A program made the translations under genes and the position numbers. Positions 18,037 to 26,375 of a stretch of 64,000 bases of DNA are shown here, piece after piece (the stretch's first letter is position 1; each line of letters begins with the position of its first letter). The stretch covers positions 25,845-89,844 of the forward strand of contig NZ_FOLS01000033.1 in assembly GCF_900112375.1 (NCBI RefSeq). The letters are read 5' to 3'. This DNA comes from Pseudomonas citronellolis (GTDB taxonomy: Bacteria; Pseudomonadota; Gammaproteobacteria; Pseudomonadales; Pseudomonadaceae). Under the pieces are notes generated by a model. The model saw only the letters and a list, made by a program, of their open reading frames with translations, did no database searches and was not told the DNA's origin.

Positions 18037-18975
18037 CTACGGGGCCGGGTTTCTCAGCGCCTGGGTCTGCGCCAGCAGCCACTCGCGGAGCATGCGGATG
18101 CCCGTCGAGCCGGCCAGGTCGCGGCGGCAGACGAAGTAATGCTTCCTGTCGTCGGCGAAGTAGGTTTCCTGAAGGGGGCGCACCAGCCTGCCGCTGTCCA
18201 GCTGCGGCTGGACCAGGTGGCGCCAGGCCAGGCCGACGCCGACCTCCTGGTGCACCGCGTCCATGAGCATGGAGAAGTGGCTGAAGTTCATGGCCTCCCG
18301 GCTTCCGGAAACGTCCAGGCCGAACTGCCGCAGCCAGAACGCCCAGTCGATGGGCGCCCACAGCCTGGCCTTCCAGTGGCTCGCGCTGAGGTTGAGCAGG
18401 GTGGCGTCCAGTAGCCCGGGCAATGTCGCGACCTGGGGATGCTGTTCGAGAAAGCCCGGGGTGCAGACCGGGAACACCTCCTCGGAAAACAGGTACTCGG
18501 CCACGTAGCGCGGATGCTCCTCCAGTCCCAGAGTCACCGCCGCCGTGAAGTTCTCCTGGTAGTCGGGGTTGCCTTCGGTGCTGATCAGGTGCAGCTGCAG
18601 TTCGGGATATTGCGCGCGCAGCTGCTTCAGCCACGGCATCAGCCACAGCTGGGCGAAGGCCGTGGTGGTGATCAGGGCGAGATGATCCTGGCCGTTGCGC
18701 CGCAACAGGTCGCTGGAGGCATTGGCGATGTGGTGCAGGGCCGACGACGCGGCCAGGTACAACGCATGCCCGTCGTCGGTCAGCTCGACCTTGCGGTTGC
18801 CGCGCAGGAACAGCTTGAGCCCGTAGAAGTCCTCCAGCACCTGGATCTGGCGGCTGACCGCCGCCTGGGTCACGTAGAGTTCCTCCGCCGCCATCTTGAA
18901 ACTGCCGTGGCGGGCGGCGGCCTCGAAAGTCCGTAGCGCATTCAGTGGCGGCAGCGAATGCCGGAGGTTGCTCAT
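18037..18975 (-). CDS. LysR-family regulator, GcvA-like
   Basis: This 312-aa LysR-type protein has its helix-turn-helix at about residues 12-70 (FKMAAEELYVTQAAVSRQIQ) and a substrate-binding domain from about 95. It is a paralogue of the regulator at 8678-9628. It is divergent from an SDR gene pair at 19174, and the 198-base gap between them holds a perfect 25-base inverted repeat that is a good LysR operator candidate. It likely regulates the SDR pair and itself; the effector is unknown. Confidence 0.87.
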   Translation of the reverse strand: MSNLRHSLPPLNALRTFEAAARHGSFKMAAEELYVTQAAVSRQIQVLEDFYGLKLFLRGNRKVELTDDGHALYLAASSALHHIANASSDLLRRNGQDHLALITTTAFAQLWLMPWLKQLRAQYPELQLHLISTEGNPDYQENFTAAVTLGLEEHPRYVAEYLFSEEVFPVCTPGFLEQHPQVATLPGLLDATLLNLSASHWKARLWAPIDWAFWLRQFGLDVSGSREAMNFSHFSMLMDAVHQEVGVGLAWRHLVQPQLDSGRLVRPLQETYFADDRKHYFVCRRDLAGSTGIRMLREWLLAQTQALRNPAP

Positions 18976-19070
18976 GGGGGCTCACCCGCTATGGAAAGAC
19001 GCCTGGGCAGTTAAGCAAAACTCAAGCGTGCAGGGCAGTGCTTTATAGATTTTCTCCAATGCCCAAGCGT

Positions 19071-19095
19071 TTCGATTAACCAAAAGTTAATCGAA
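19071..19095. promoter_or_regulatory. Perfect inverted repeat, candidate LysR operator
   Basis: TTCGATTAAC and GTTAATCGAA are exact inverted copies separated by CAAAA. The centre satisfies the LysR T-N11-A rule (TTAAC-N5-GTTAA). It lies 79 bases before the SDR start at 19174 and 96 bases before the LysR start at 18975, the usual place for autoregulating LysR proteins. Nearby, 19049-19059 carries the TTGGAGAAAAT element on the minus strand. Confidence 0.65.
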
Positions 19096-19173
19096 TGCAG
19101 CGAAGAAGTCGTTTGTCGCCGGCCCCCGGCCTGTCGATCATCGGCCTCACACATCCCACTGAGGTGCAAGGCC

Positions 19174-19941
19174 ATGCGATTCGAAAACAGGATTGTCGTG
19201 ATTACCGGTGGCGCCGGCGGCGTGGGCCAGGCGCTGGTACGGCTGTTCGCCGCCGAAGGGGCCCGGCTGATGATCTCGGACATCAACGCCGAGGGCTGCC
19301 AGGCCATGGTCGACGAGGCGCGCGCCCTGGGCGCCGAGGCCGAGTGCCTGGCCGGCAACCTGCGCGAGAAGGAATACTGCGAGGCGATCATCGCCCGGGC
19401 GGTCGAGCGCTTCGGCGGCGTCGACATCCTGCTCAACAATGCCGGCATCATTCCCCGCGGCACCGTCGAGGAAACCACCGACGACATGTGGTTCACGGCG
19501 ATGGACGTCAACCTGAACGCCGTGTTCTTCCTCTGCCGCGCGGCGATACCGCACATGAAGCGCCGCGGCGGCGGGGCCATCGTCAACACCTCGTCGGTCT
19601 GGGGCGTCTACCCCGGCCCCGGGCACGTCGCCTACTGCACCAGCAAGGGCGCGGTGGCCGCGCTGACCAAGAACCTGGGCCGGGACGCCGCGCCCTTCGG
19701 CATCCGCGTCAATGCCGTGTGCCCGCACGAGATCAACACGCCGATGATCCGCAGCGGCTTCGAACGCCGTGGGCTGGACCCGCAAAAGGCCATCGAGGAA
19801 CTGAACAGGACCGTGCCGCTGGGCCGCATCGCCGAGCCGGAGGACATCGCCGACGTGATCGCCTTCCTGGCCTCCGACCAGGCGCGCTACATTGCCGCGG
19901 AAACGCTCGAAGTCACCGGCGCCAAACCGGTTTCGGGCTGA
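19174..19941 (+). CDS. SDR family oxidoreductase
   Basis: This 255-aa classical short-chain dehydrogenase has TGGAGGVG (11-18) for the dinucleotide, the NNAG motif, a catalytic Ser in NTSSVWG, and YCTSK. The C-terminal PEDIADVIAFLASDQARYI segment is typical of FabG-like enzymes. GAGGTGCAAGG precedes the ATG. A second SDR follows after 10 bases, so the two form an operon divergent from the LysR gene. Two consecutive dehydrogenases suggest oxidation or epimerisation of a hydroxy compound. The substrate cannot be read from sequence. Confidence 0.87.
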   Translation: MRFENRIVVITGGAGGVGQALVRLFAAEGARLMISDINAEGCQAMVDEARALGAEAECLAGNLREKEYCEAIIARAVERFGGVDILLNNAGIIPRGTVEETTDDMWFTAMDVNLNAVFFLCRAAIPHMKRRGGGAIVNTSSVWGVYPGPGHVAYCTSKGAVAALTKNLGRDAAPFGIRVNAVCPHEINTPMIRSGFERRGLDPQKAIEELNRTVPLGRIAEPEDIADVIAFLASDQARYIAAETLEVTGAKPVSG

Positions 19942-19951
19942 GGAGGCCAGC

Positions 19952-20710
19952 ATGCTGCTCAATGACAAGGTAGCCGTCGTGACCGGCGGCGGGCGCGGCA
20001 TCGGCCGCGGGATCACCGACAAGCTGCTGGAGGCCGGCGCCCGCGTGCTGGTCGCCCAGCGCCAGCCGCTGGATGAAGACCTGAGCGCCAACCCCCGGGT
20101 GGCATGGTGTGAGGCCGACCTGGGCGAGCGCGAGGCGCCCTATGCCATCGCCCGCGCCGTCGAGGCGCATTTCGGCGGCGCCGACATCCTGGTCAACAAT
20201 GCCGGCTTCATGTTCGAGAAATCCCTCGACGACATGCACGAGGACGATTGGGATCGCATGATGGCCGTCAACCTGCGCGCCCCGGTGTTCCTGGTCAAGG
20301 CGCTGCTGCCGCAGATGCGCCGGCGCGGTGGCGGCAGCATCGTCAACATCGGCTCCATCGAGGGCATCGGCGCCAACCCCTGGCACGCCGCCTACTGCGG
20401 CTCCAAGGCCGGCGTGCATGGCTTCACCCGGGCCATGGCCGTCGACCTGGGGCGCGACGGCATCCGTTGCAACGCCATCGCCCCGGGGTGGATCAACTCG
20501 GAACTGAGCGACGCCTACATCGACGCCCAGCCACAACCCGAGCTGGCCCGCGCCGGCCTGCTGAAGCTGCACCCGGTGGGCCGCACCGGCGAGCCCGGGG
20601 ACATCGGCGGCGTCGCCGTGTTCCTGGCCAGCGACGCGGCGGCCTTCATCACCGGCCAGGTGATAGTCGTGGACGGCGGCCGCACGGCCAAGCTGCCGCT
20701 GCCTTTCTGA
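19952..20710 (+). CDS. SDR family oxidoreductase
   Basis: This 252-aa FabG-like short-chain dehydrogenase has TGGGRGIG (10-17), NNAG, a catalytic Ser in NIGSIEG, YCGSK and the C-terminal GQVIVVDGG. The ATG at 19952 has a strong AGGAGG 5 bases upstream; an in-frame upstream extension is not supported. It is the second gene of the SDR pair and is closed by an intrinsic terminator. It could act on the opposite stereoisomer or the next intermediate relative to the first SDR; this is inference. Confidence 0.88.
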   Translation: MLLNDKVAVVTGGGRGIGRGITDKLLEAGARVLVAQRQPLDEDLSANPRVAWCEADLGEREAPYAIARAVEAHFGGADILVNNAGFMFEKSLDDMHEDDWDRMMAVNLRAPVFLVKALLPQMRRRGGGSIVNIGSIEGIGANPWHAAYCGSKAGVHGFTRAMAVDLGRDGIRCNAIAPGWINSELSDAYIDAQPQPELARAGLLKLHPVGRTGEPGDIGGVAVFLASDAAAFITGQVIVVDGGRTAKLPLPF

Positions 20711-20728
20711 GGCGCGAGCGGCGCCGGG

Positions 20729-20755
20729 AAGCCCACCTTGGCGGTGGGCTTTTTT
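20729..20755 (+). terminator. Intrinsic terminator after the SDR pair
   Basis: AAGCCCACC (20729-20737) pairs with GGTGGGCTT (20743-20751) around a 5-base loop, followed by a run of T. It ends the SDR operon 18 bases after the stop codon. Confidence 0.88.
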
Positions 20756-20853
20756 CATGGCGTCGTGCAAGGGCGTTTCGACCGCGCGGGCCCCGGCGAT
20801 CTGTGCTATTTCTCCCCGGCAGTCCCGCCCTCCGGGCCGCCACGGAGACCCCC

Positions 20854-21864
20854 ATGCCCGCCGAAGCCGCCGCGCCGTTCTCGATCCTCGTCCTGGTGTT
20901 CCCGCACTACAACCTGGCGGCCACCACGGCCTTCATCGACCCGTTCCGCGCCGCCAACTACCTGAGCGGCCATACCCATTTCCACTGGGAAGTGGTGTCG
21001 ATGAACGGCGGGCCGGTGGTGGCGAGCAATGCCATGAGCACCGACACCCGGGCGCTGGCCGAGGTGCAGGGCGTGCCCGACCTGGTGATGCTGTCTTCCA
21101 GCTGGAACCCGGAGACGCTGCACAGCCCGGCGCTGAGCGCGGCGCTGCGACTGTGGGCGAGGGAAGGGGTGGTGCTCGGCGCGCTGGACACCGGCGTCTA
21201 CCTGCTGGCCGAGGCCGGGCTGCTCAACGGCAAGCGCGCCACCGGGCACTACGAGCACATCGATTCGCTGAAGGAACTGTACCCGGAGGTGGATATCTGC
21301 GAAGACATGCTGGTGATGGACGGCAAGCGCATCACCTGCTGCGGCGGCGCCGCGTCCACCGACTGCGCGCTGCACGTCATCCGTTCGCTGCACGGCGACA
21401 CCCTGGCCAACGAGACCGCGCGCTACCTGTTCCATGAGCGTCTGCGCCCCCTGGGCACGCAGCAGAACCCGGAGACGCCGCAGCCGCTGGGCAACACCGT
21501 GCCGGACCTGGTCAAGCAGGCCATCCGCATCATGGAGCAGAACCTGGAGGAGGCCGTGCCGATCCCGGACATCTGCGAGCGCATCGGCATCTCCCAGCGC
21601 CAGCTCGACCGCCTGTTCAATCAGATCGTGCAGAAGAGCCCGGCGTTGTACTACCGCGACATCCGCCTGGACCGCGCGCGTTGCCTGGTGACCCAGACCG
21701 ACATGTCGCTGATGGAGATCGCCGTGGCCTCGGGCTTCGCCAACCAGTCGCACTTCAGCCGCATCTACCGCGAGCGCTTCGGCCTGACGCCGCGCCGCGA
21801 CCGTCTCGACGGCCGCATTCCCTTCGAGTTCCGGGCCTGGCCGATGCACCAGGTCACGCCCTGA
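20854..21864 (+). CDS. GATase1-like AraC-family regulator, CdhR-like
   Basis: This 336-aa regulator has an N-terminal GATase1-like domain (about 10-190; FPHYNLAATTAFIDPFRAANY, GALDTGVYLLAEAGLL) and a C-terminal AraC DNA-binding domain (about 225-325; IPDICERIGISQRQLDRLF and ASGFANQSHFSRIYRERFG). The carnitine regulator CdhR of P. aeruginosa is built this way and adjoins the cdh genes, as here. The ATG at 20854 has GGAG 6 bases upstream. It lies 237 bases upstream of the carnitine-type operon on the same strand and is its probable activator. The ligand is inferred from context. Confidence 0.87.
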   Translation: MPAEAAAPFSILVLVFPHYNLAATTAFIDPFRAANYLSGHTHFHWEVVSMNGGPVVASNAMSTDTRALAEVQGVPDLVMLSSSWNPETLHSPALSAALRLWAREGVVLGALDTGVYLLAEAGLLNGKRATGHYEHIDSLKELYPEVDICEDMLVMDGKRITCCGGAASTDCALHVIRSLHGDTLANETARYLFHERLRPLGTQQNPETPQPLGNTVPDLVKQAIRIMEQNLEEAVPIPDICERIGISQRQLDRLFNQIVQKSPALYYRDIRLDRARCLVTQTDMSLMEIAVASGFANQSHFSRIYRERFGLTPRRDRLDGRIPFEFRAWPMHQVTP

Positions 21865-22101
21865 CGCCTTTCCCCCAAAGCCGCTGCTGACACCCTGCAA
21901 CCCGCCCCGCGCGGGCGGCGGGAGCCTGCGCGCCCGCCCCAGGGCGGTCGCAAACGGGACGCTCATATCCAAAAGCGACCATGGCCAAAAACGAAAAAAA
22001 CGCGGCGAATCCTGCACATTTTGCCCGCCCCGCGACGACCACTATCGGCTCCGAGACAAGAACACAAACCCAGGAAATTCCTGTACCGGAAGGCCGCTGA
22101 T

Positions 22102-23244
22102 ATGTCTGAAGTCATCTCCAAAGTACAACTCCAGAACATCGCCCGGGGCTACCACCCGGACCCGCTGATCTCCCAGTCGCTGCGCGCGGACGCCTACGTC
22201 GACCCGCAATGGTTCCGCCTGGACCAGCAGCAGATCATCGCCAAGTCCTGGCAATGGGTCTGCCACGTGGAGAAGGTCCGCGAGCCGGGCACCTACACCA
22301 CTGCGGAAATCGCTGGCAACCCCATCGCCGTGGTGCGCGACCACGACGGCAAGCTGCGGGCCTTCTACAACGTCTGCAAGCACCGCGCGCACCCGGTGCT
22401 CAGCGGCGAGGGCAAGGTCAACCGCATCATCTGCCCCTACCACTCCTGGTGCTACGGCCTGGACGGCCAGCTCAGCGGCGCGCCCCACGTCGGTGGCCTG
22501 AAGGAGTTCGACAAGGGCGAGATCCACCTGAGCCCCGTGCAGGTCGAGGAGTTCTGCGGCTTCATCTTCGTCAACCTAGACCCCGCCGCGCGGTCGCTGC
22601 GCGAGCAGTCCGGCGAGTTGCAGGAGGAGATCCTGCACTGGGCGCCGGACATCGCCAACCTGACCTTCGGCCACCGCCTGACCTACGCCATCAAGTCCAA
22701 CTGGAAGAACGTCGTCGACAACTTCCTGGAGTGCTACCACTGCCCGACGGCGCACAAGGACTTCTGCACCCTGGTGGACATGAGCACCTACAAGGTGCGC
22801 ACCCATGGCATCTATTCCAGCCACATGGCCGAGGCCGGCCAGGGCCAGAACAGCGCCTACGACACCTCCCAGGCCAAGGTGCGCACCCACGCGGTGTGGT
22901 GGCTGTGGCCCAACACCTGCCTGATGCGCTACCCGGGGCGCAGCTCGATGATCGTGCTGCACATCATCCCGGCCGGCCCCGACCTGACCTACGAGACCTA
23001 CGACTTCTTCCTCGAAACGCCCGAGGCGAACGAGATGGAGAAGGAAGCCATCCGCTACCTCGACGAAGTGCTGCAGGTGGAGGACATCGCCCTGGTGGAG
23101 AACGTCCAGCGCGGCATGCGCACGCCGGCCTTCGAGCAGGGGCGCATCGTCACCGACCCCAACGGCTCGGGCAAGTCCGAGCACGCGCTGCACCACTTCC
23201 ATGGCCTGGTGCTGGGCGCGTATGAACAGGGAGTCGAGGCATGA
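22102..23244 (+). CDS. cntA: CntA/YeaW-like Rieske oxygenase component
   Basis: This 380-aa Rieske oxygenase resembles carnitine monooxygenase CntA/YeaW. The Rieske ligands are Cys92, His94, Cys111 and His114; the mononuclear iron ligands are His213, His218 and probably Asp328, with Glu210 as the bridging residue, exactly as CntA uses glutamate. The C-terminal pattern EQGRI...GSGKSEHALHHFH also matches CntA (QGRI...GSGISEHGIAHFH). CntA splits carnitine into trimethylamine and malic semialdehyde. GGAAGG is 8 bases before the ATG. It is the first gene of a nine-gene operon that includes a CntB-like reductase. The true substrate may be carnitine or a close analogue. Confidence 0.82.
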   Translation: MSEVISKVQLQNIARGYHPDPLISQSLRADAYVDPQWFRLDQQQIIAKSWQWVCHVEKVREPGTYTTAEIAGNPIAVVRDHDGKLRAFYNVCKHRAHPVLSGEGKVNRIICPYHSWCYGLDGQLSGAPHVGGLKEFDKGEIHLSPVQVEEFCGFIFVNLDPAARSLREQSGELQEEILHWAPDIANLTFGHRLTYAIKSNWKNVVDNFLECYHCPTAHKDFCTLVDMSTYKVRTHGIYSSHMAEAGQGQNSAYDTSQAKVRTHAVWWLWPNTCLMRYPGRSSMIVLHIIPAGPDLTYETYDFFLETPEANEMEKEAIRYLDEVLQVEDIALVENVQRGMRTPAFEQGRIVTDPNGSGKSEHALHHFHGLVLGAYEQGVEA

Positions 23245-23996
23245 GCGGCGCGCTGCAAGGGAAGGTCGCCTTCGTCACCGGCGGCCTGGGCGGGATCGGC
23301 CGCGCCATCTGCGCGCGCTTCGTCAGGGAAGGCGCCACGGTGTTCGCCGCCGACCTGAAGGAGTCCGCGGCCGCGCCGGGCACGACCTTCGTCCCGCTCG
23401 ACGTCCGCTCGGAGGAGAGCGTGCGCCAGGCCATGGCGACGGTGCAGGCGCGGGCCGGCAAGCTCGACGTCCTGGTCAACGCCGCCGGCATCGAGATCGA
23501 GAAGACCATCGAGCAGACCAGCCTGGAAGACTGGAACCGCATCTTCGCGGTGAACGTCACCGGCACCTTCCTGGTCTCGAAATTCGCCCTGCCGCTGCTG
23601 CGCGACAGCGGCGCGGCGAGCATCGTCAACTTCGGCTCCTACGACGGCTTCATCGCCGACCCGGGGCTGGCCGCCTACTGCGCCACCAAGGGCGCGGTGC
23701 ATGCGCTGACCCGCGCCATGGCCTGCGACCACGGCCCCGAGGGCATCCGCGTCAACGCCGTCTGCCCCGGCTACGTGGACACGCCGATGCTGCGCAGCTT
23801 CTTCCGCGACCACGGCGACATCCAGAGCCTGGAAGCGGCCGTGCGCGACGTGCACCCACTGCGCCGCTACGGCACCCCGGAGGACGTCGCCAACCTGGTG
23901 AACTGGCTCGCCGGCGACGAAGCCCGCTACGCCTCCGGGCAGCTGTGGGTGCTCGATGGCGGGCTGACCGCCCAAGTCCAACAAATGAAACTGTGA
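23241..23996 (+). CDS. SDR family oxidoreductase
   Basis: This 251-aa short-chain dehydrogenase has TGGLGGIG (13-20), NAAG in place of NNAG, a catalytic Ser in FGSYDG and YCATK. Its ATG overlaps the oxygenase stop codon (ATGA), so it is translationally coupled to the CntA-like gene. That tight link suggests it handles the oxygenase product or its precursor, for example oxidation of a semialdehyde or hydroxy acid. The function is inferred from position. Confidence 0.87.
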   Translation: MSGALQGKVAFVTGGLGGIGRAICARFVREGATVFAADLKESAAAPGTTFVPLDVRSEESVRQAMATVQARAGKLDVLVNAAGIEIEKTIEQTSLEDWNRIFAVNVTGTFLVSKFALPLLRDSGAASIVNFGSYDGFIADPGLAAYCATKGAVHALTRAMACDHGPEGIRVNAVCPGYVDTPMLRSFFRDHGDIQSLEAAVRDVHPLRRYGTPEDVANLVNWLAGDEARYASGQLWVLDGGLTAQVQQMKL

Positions 23997-24004
23997 GAGC
24001 GACC

Positions 24005-24934
24005 ATGCCCAAGTCCGTCATCATCACCTGCGCCACCACCGGCGGCGTGCACACGCCGACCATGTCCGAATACCTGCCGATCACCCCGGACGAGATCGCC
24101 CGCTCGTCCATCGAGGCGGCCGAGGCGGGCGCCTCGATCATCCACCTGCATGCCCGCCACCCCGAGACCGGCAAGCCCGACCCGCGCCCCGAGCTGTTCC
24201 GCGACTTCATGGGGCAGATCAAGGGCGCCAGCGACGCCGTGCTCAACGTCTCCACCGGCGGCGGCCTGGGCATGAGCCGCGAGGAGCGCCTGCGCGCCGC
24301 GGTGAGCCTGAGCCCGGAAATGGCCTCGCTGAACGTCGGCTCGATGAACTTCGGCATCTTCCCGATGAAGGCCAGATACCCGAGCTGGAAACACGACTGG
24401 GAGCCGGCCTTCCTCGACAGCACCCGCGACTTCATCTTCCGCAACACCTTCGCCGACATCGAGTACATCGTGAAGGAGCTGGGCGAGGGCCATGGCACGC
24501 GCTTCGAGTTCGAGTGCTACGACCTGGGCCACCTCTACAACCTGGCCTGGGTCATCGACCAGGGCTGGATCAAGCCGCCGTTCTTCGTACAGATGGTGTT
24601 CGGCGTGCTGGGCGGCGTCGGCGCCGACCTGGACAACCTGATGCACATGCACAGCATCGCCCAGAAGCTGTTCGGCAAGGACTACGAGTGGTCGGTGCTG
24701 GCCGCCGGCAAGAACCAGATGCACTTCGCCACCCAGGCCGCGCTGCTGGGCGGCAACCTGCGCGTCGGCCTGGAAGACAGCCTCTACATCGCGCCGGGCG
24801 AGAAGGCCAGAAGCAACGCCGAGCAGGTGCGCAAGATCCGTTCGATCGTCGAAAGCCTCGGCCTCAAGGTCGCCACGCCGGCCGAGGCCCGCGCGCGCCT
24901 GGGGCTCAAGGGCGGCGACAAGGTCGAGTTCTGA
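24005..24934 (+). CDS. cdhC: BKACE (DUF849) beta-keto acid cleavage enzyme, CdhC-like
   Basis: This 309-aa protein belongs to the beta-keto acid cleavage enzyme family. Conserved zinc-binding and active-site regions are visible: IITCATTGG at the N-terminus, AGASIIHLHAR (HxH zinc motif), NVSTGGG, ECYDLGH and GGNLRVGLEDS. In carnitine degradation CdhC condenses 3-dehydrocarnitine with acetyl-CoA to give acetoacetate and betainyl-CoA. The presence downstream of CdhA-, CdhB- and CaiX-like genes supports that role. It starts 8 bases after the SDR stop. Confidence 0.87.
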   Translation: MPKSVIITCATTGGVHTPTMSEYLPITPDEIARSSIEAAEAGASIIHLHARHPETGKPDPRPELFRDFMGQIKGASDAVLNVSTGGGLGMSREERLRAAVSLSPEMASLNVGSMNFGIFPMKARYPSWKHDWEPAFLDSTRDFIFRNTFADIEYIVKELGEGHGTRFEFECYDLGHLYNLAWVIDQGWIKPPFFVQMVFGVLGGVGADLDNLMHMHSIAQKLFGKDYEWSVLAAGKNQMHFATQAALLGGNLRVGLEDSLYIAPGEKARSNAEQVRKIRSIVESLGLKVATPAEARARLGLKGGDKVEF

Positions 24935-24948
24935 GAGGGGAGAAGCTC

Positions 24949-26370
24949 ATGCAGACCCGAATGCTGATCGACGGCGAACTGGTGGCGGGCGAGGGCGAGG
25001 CCCTGGCGGTGATCGACCCCGCCAGCGGCGAGCGCATCGCCCAGGTCCACGAGGCCAGCCCGCAACAGGTGGACGCCGCCGCCCGCGCGGCGGAGGAAGC
25101 CTTCCACCGTTACGGCCGCAGCACGCCCGCCGAACGTTCCGCCCTGTTGCTGGACATCGCCGACGTCATCGAGGCCCACGCGCCGGAGCTGGCCGCGCTG
25201 GAAAGCGCCAACGTCGGCAAGCCCTGGCCGTCGGCGCTGGACGACGAGATGCCGCTGACCCTCGACAGCTTCCGCTTCTTCGCCGGTGCGGCGCGCACCC
25301 TGGCGGGCGTCGCCGCCGGTGAATACGTGGCGGAACACACCAGCCTGATCCGCCGCGACCCGCTGGGCCCGGTGGCGGCCATCGCGCCCTGGAACTACCC
25401 GCTGATGATGGCCGCCTGGAAGCTGGCCGCGCCGCTGGCGGCCGGCTGCACGGTGGTGCTCAAGCCCTCGGAGCTGACGCCGCTGTCGACCCTGCGCCTG
25501 GCCGAGCTGCTGCAGGACGTGGTGCCCAAGGGCGTGGTCAACGTGATCAATGGCAGAGGAGCGAGCATCGGTGATCGTCTTATCAATGCTGCTGGGATGG
25601 AAGGCGTCAGCATTACCGGATCGCCCGCCACGGGCGCCGCGGCCATGCGCGCGGCGGCGCAGCAACTGCGCCAGGTGCATCTGGAACTGGGTGGCAAGGC
25701 GCCGGTGATCGTCTACGCCGATGCCGACGTCGACAAGCTGGTCGCCACCCTGCGCGGCACCGCGTTCTTCAACGCCGGCCAGGATTGCGCGCAACCCTGC
25801 CGCCTGCTGGTGGCCGACGCGGTCTACGAGCGGGTCGTCGCCGCACTGGCCGACGCGGTGGGTTCGATACGCACCGGCGGCCCGCGCGAGGCGGGCACCG
25901 AGATGGGCCCGCTGATCAGCCAGGCGCACCGCCAGCGCGTGGCCGGCTTCGTCGAGCGCGCCCGCGGGCGGGCCGAAGTGGTGGCCGGCGGCTTCGCCGA
26001 GGAGCGTCCCGGCTTCTTCTACCGCCCCACGGTGGTGGCCAACGTCGACAACGATGCGGAGATCGCCACCTCTGAAATCTTCGGGCCGGTCGTCACGGTG
26101 TCGCGCTTCGGCGCCGGGGACGACCCCATAGCCATCGCCAACGCCGGCCGCTACGGCCTGGCCTCCTCGGTGTGGACGCGGGACAGCGCGCGGGCCATGG
26201 CCGCCAGCAGCCGCCTGCGCTACGGCTTCACCTGGGTGAACACCCACGGCGTGGCCACGCCGGAAATGCCCTGGGCGGCCATGAAGGGTTCGGGGCACGG
26301 CTGCGACATGTCGGTGTTCGCCCTCGAAGCCTACACCGCCGTCCGCCACGTCATGTTCGCGCACGGGTGA
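24949..26370 (+). CDS. Aldehyde dehydrogenase, aminobutyraldehyde-dehydrogenase-like
   Basis: This 473-aa aldehyde dehydrogenase has APWNYPLMM (catalytic Asn), VVLKPSELTP, the general base in LELGGKAP and the nucleophile cysteine in AGQDCAQPC. Length and motifs fit the gamma-aminobutyraldehyde or 4-trimethylaminobutyraldehyde dehydrogenase type (PatD-like). GAGAGGGGAG precedes the ATG. In this operon it could oxidise malic semialdehyde from the CntA route or trimethylaminobutyraldehyde. A patch of about 75 bases (25550-25625) uses codons rare in this genome (AGA, GGA, CTT, GCT), unlike the rest of the gene. Confidence 0.88.
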   Translation: MQTRMLIDGELVAGEGEALAVIDPASGERIAQVHEASPQQVDAAARAAEEAFHRYGRSTPAERSALLLDIADVIEAHAPELAALESANVGKPWPSALDDEMPLTLDSFRFFAGAARTLAGVAAGEYVAEHTSLIRRDPLGPVAAIAPWNYPLMMAAWKLAAPLAAGCTVVLKPSELTPLSTLRLAELLQDVVPKGVVNVINGRGASIGDRLINAAGMEGVSITGSPATGAAAMRAAAQQLRQVHLELGGKAPVIVYADADVDKLVATLRGTAFFNAGQDCAQPCRLLVADAVYERVVAALADAVGSIRTGGPREAGTEMGPLISQAHRQRVAGFVERARGRAEVVAGGFAEERPGFFYRPTVVANVDNDAEIATSEIFGPVVTVSRFGAGDDPIAIANAGRYGLASSVWTRDSARAMAASSRLRYGFTWVNTHGVATPEMPWAAMKGSGHGCDMSVFALEAYTAVRHVMFAHG

Positions 26371-26375
26371 AGGCC

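Noticed and set aside
20758..20853. In-frame upstream extension of the CdhR-like regulator
   Set aside because: It runs back through the preceding terminator and lacks GATase1 similarity; the ATG at 20854 has GGAG and begins the domain.
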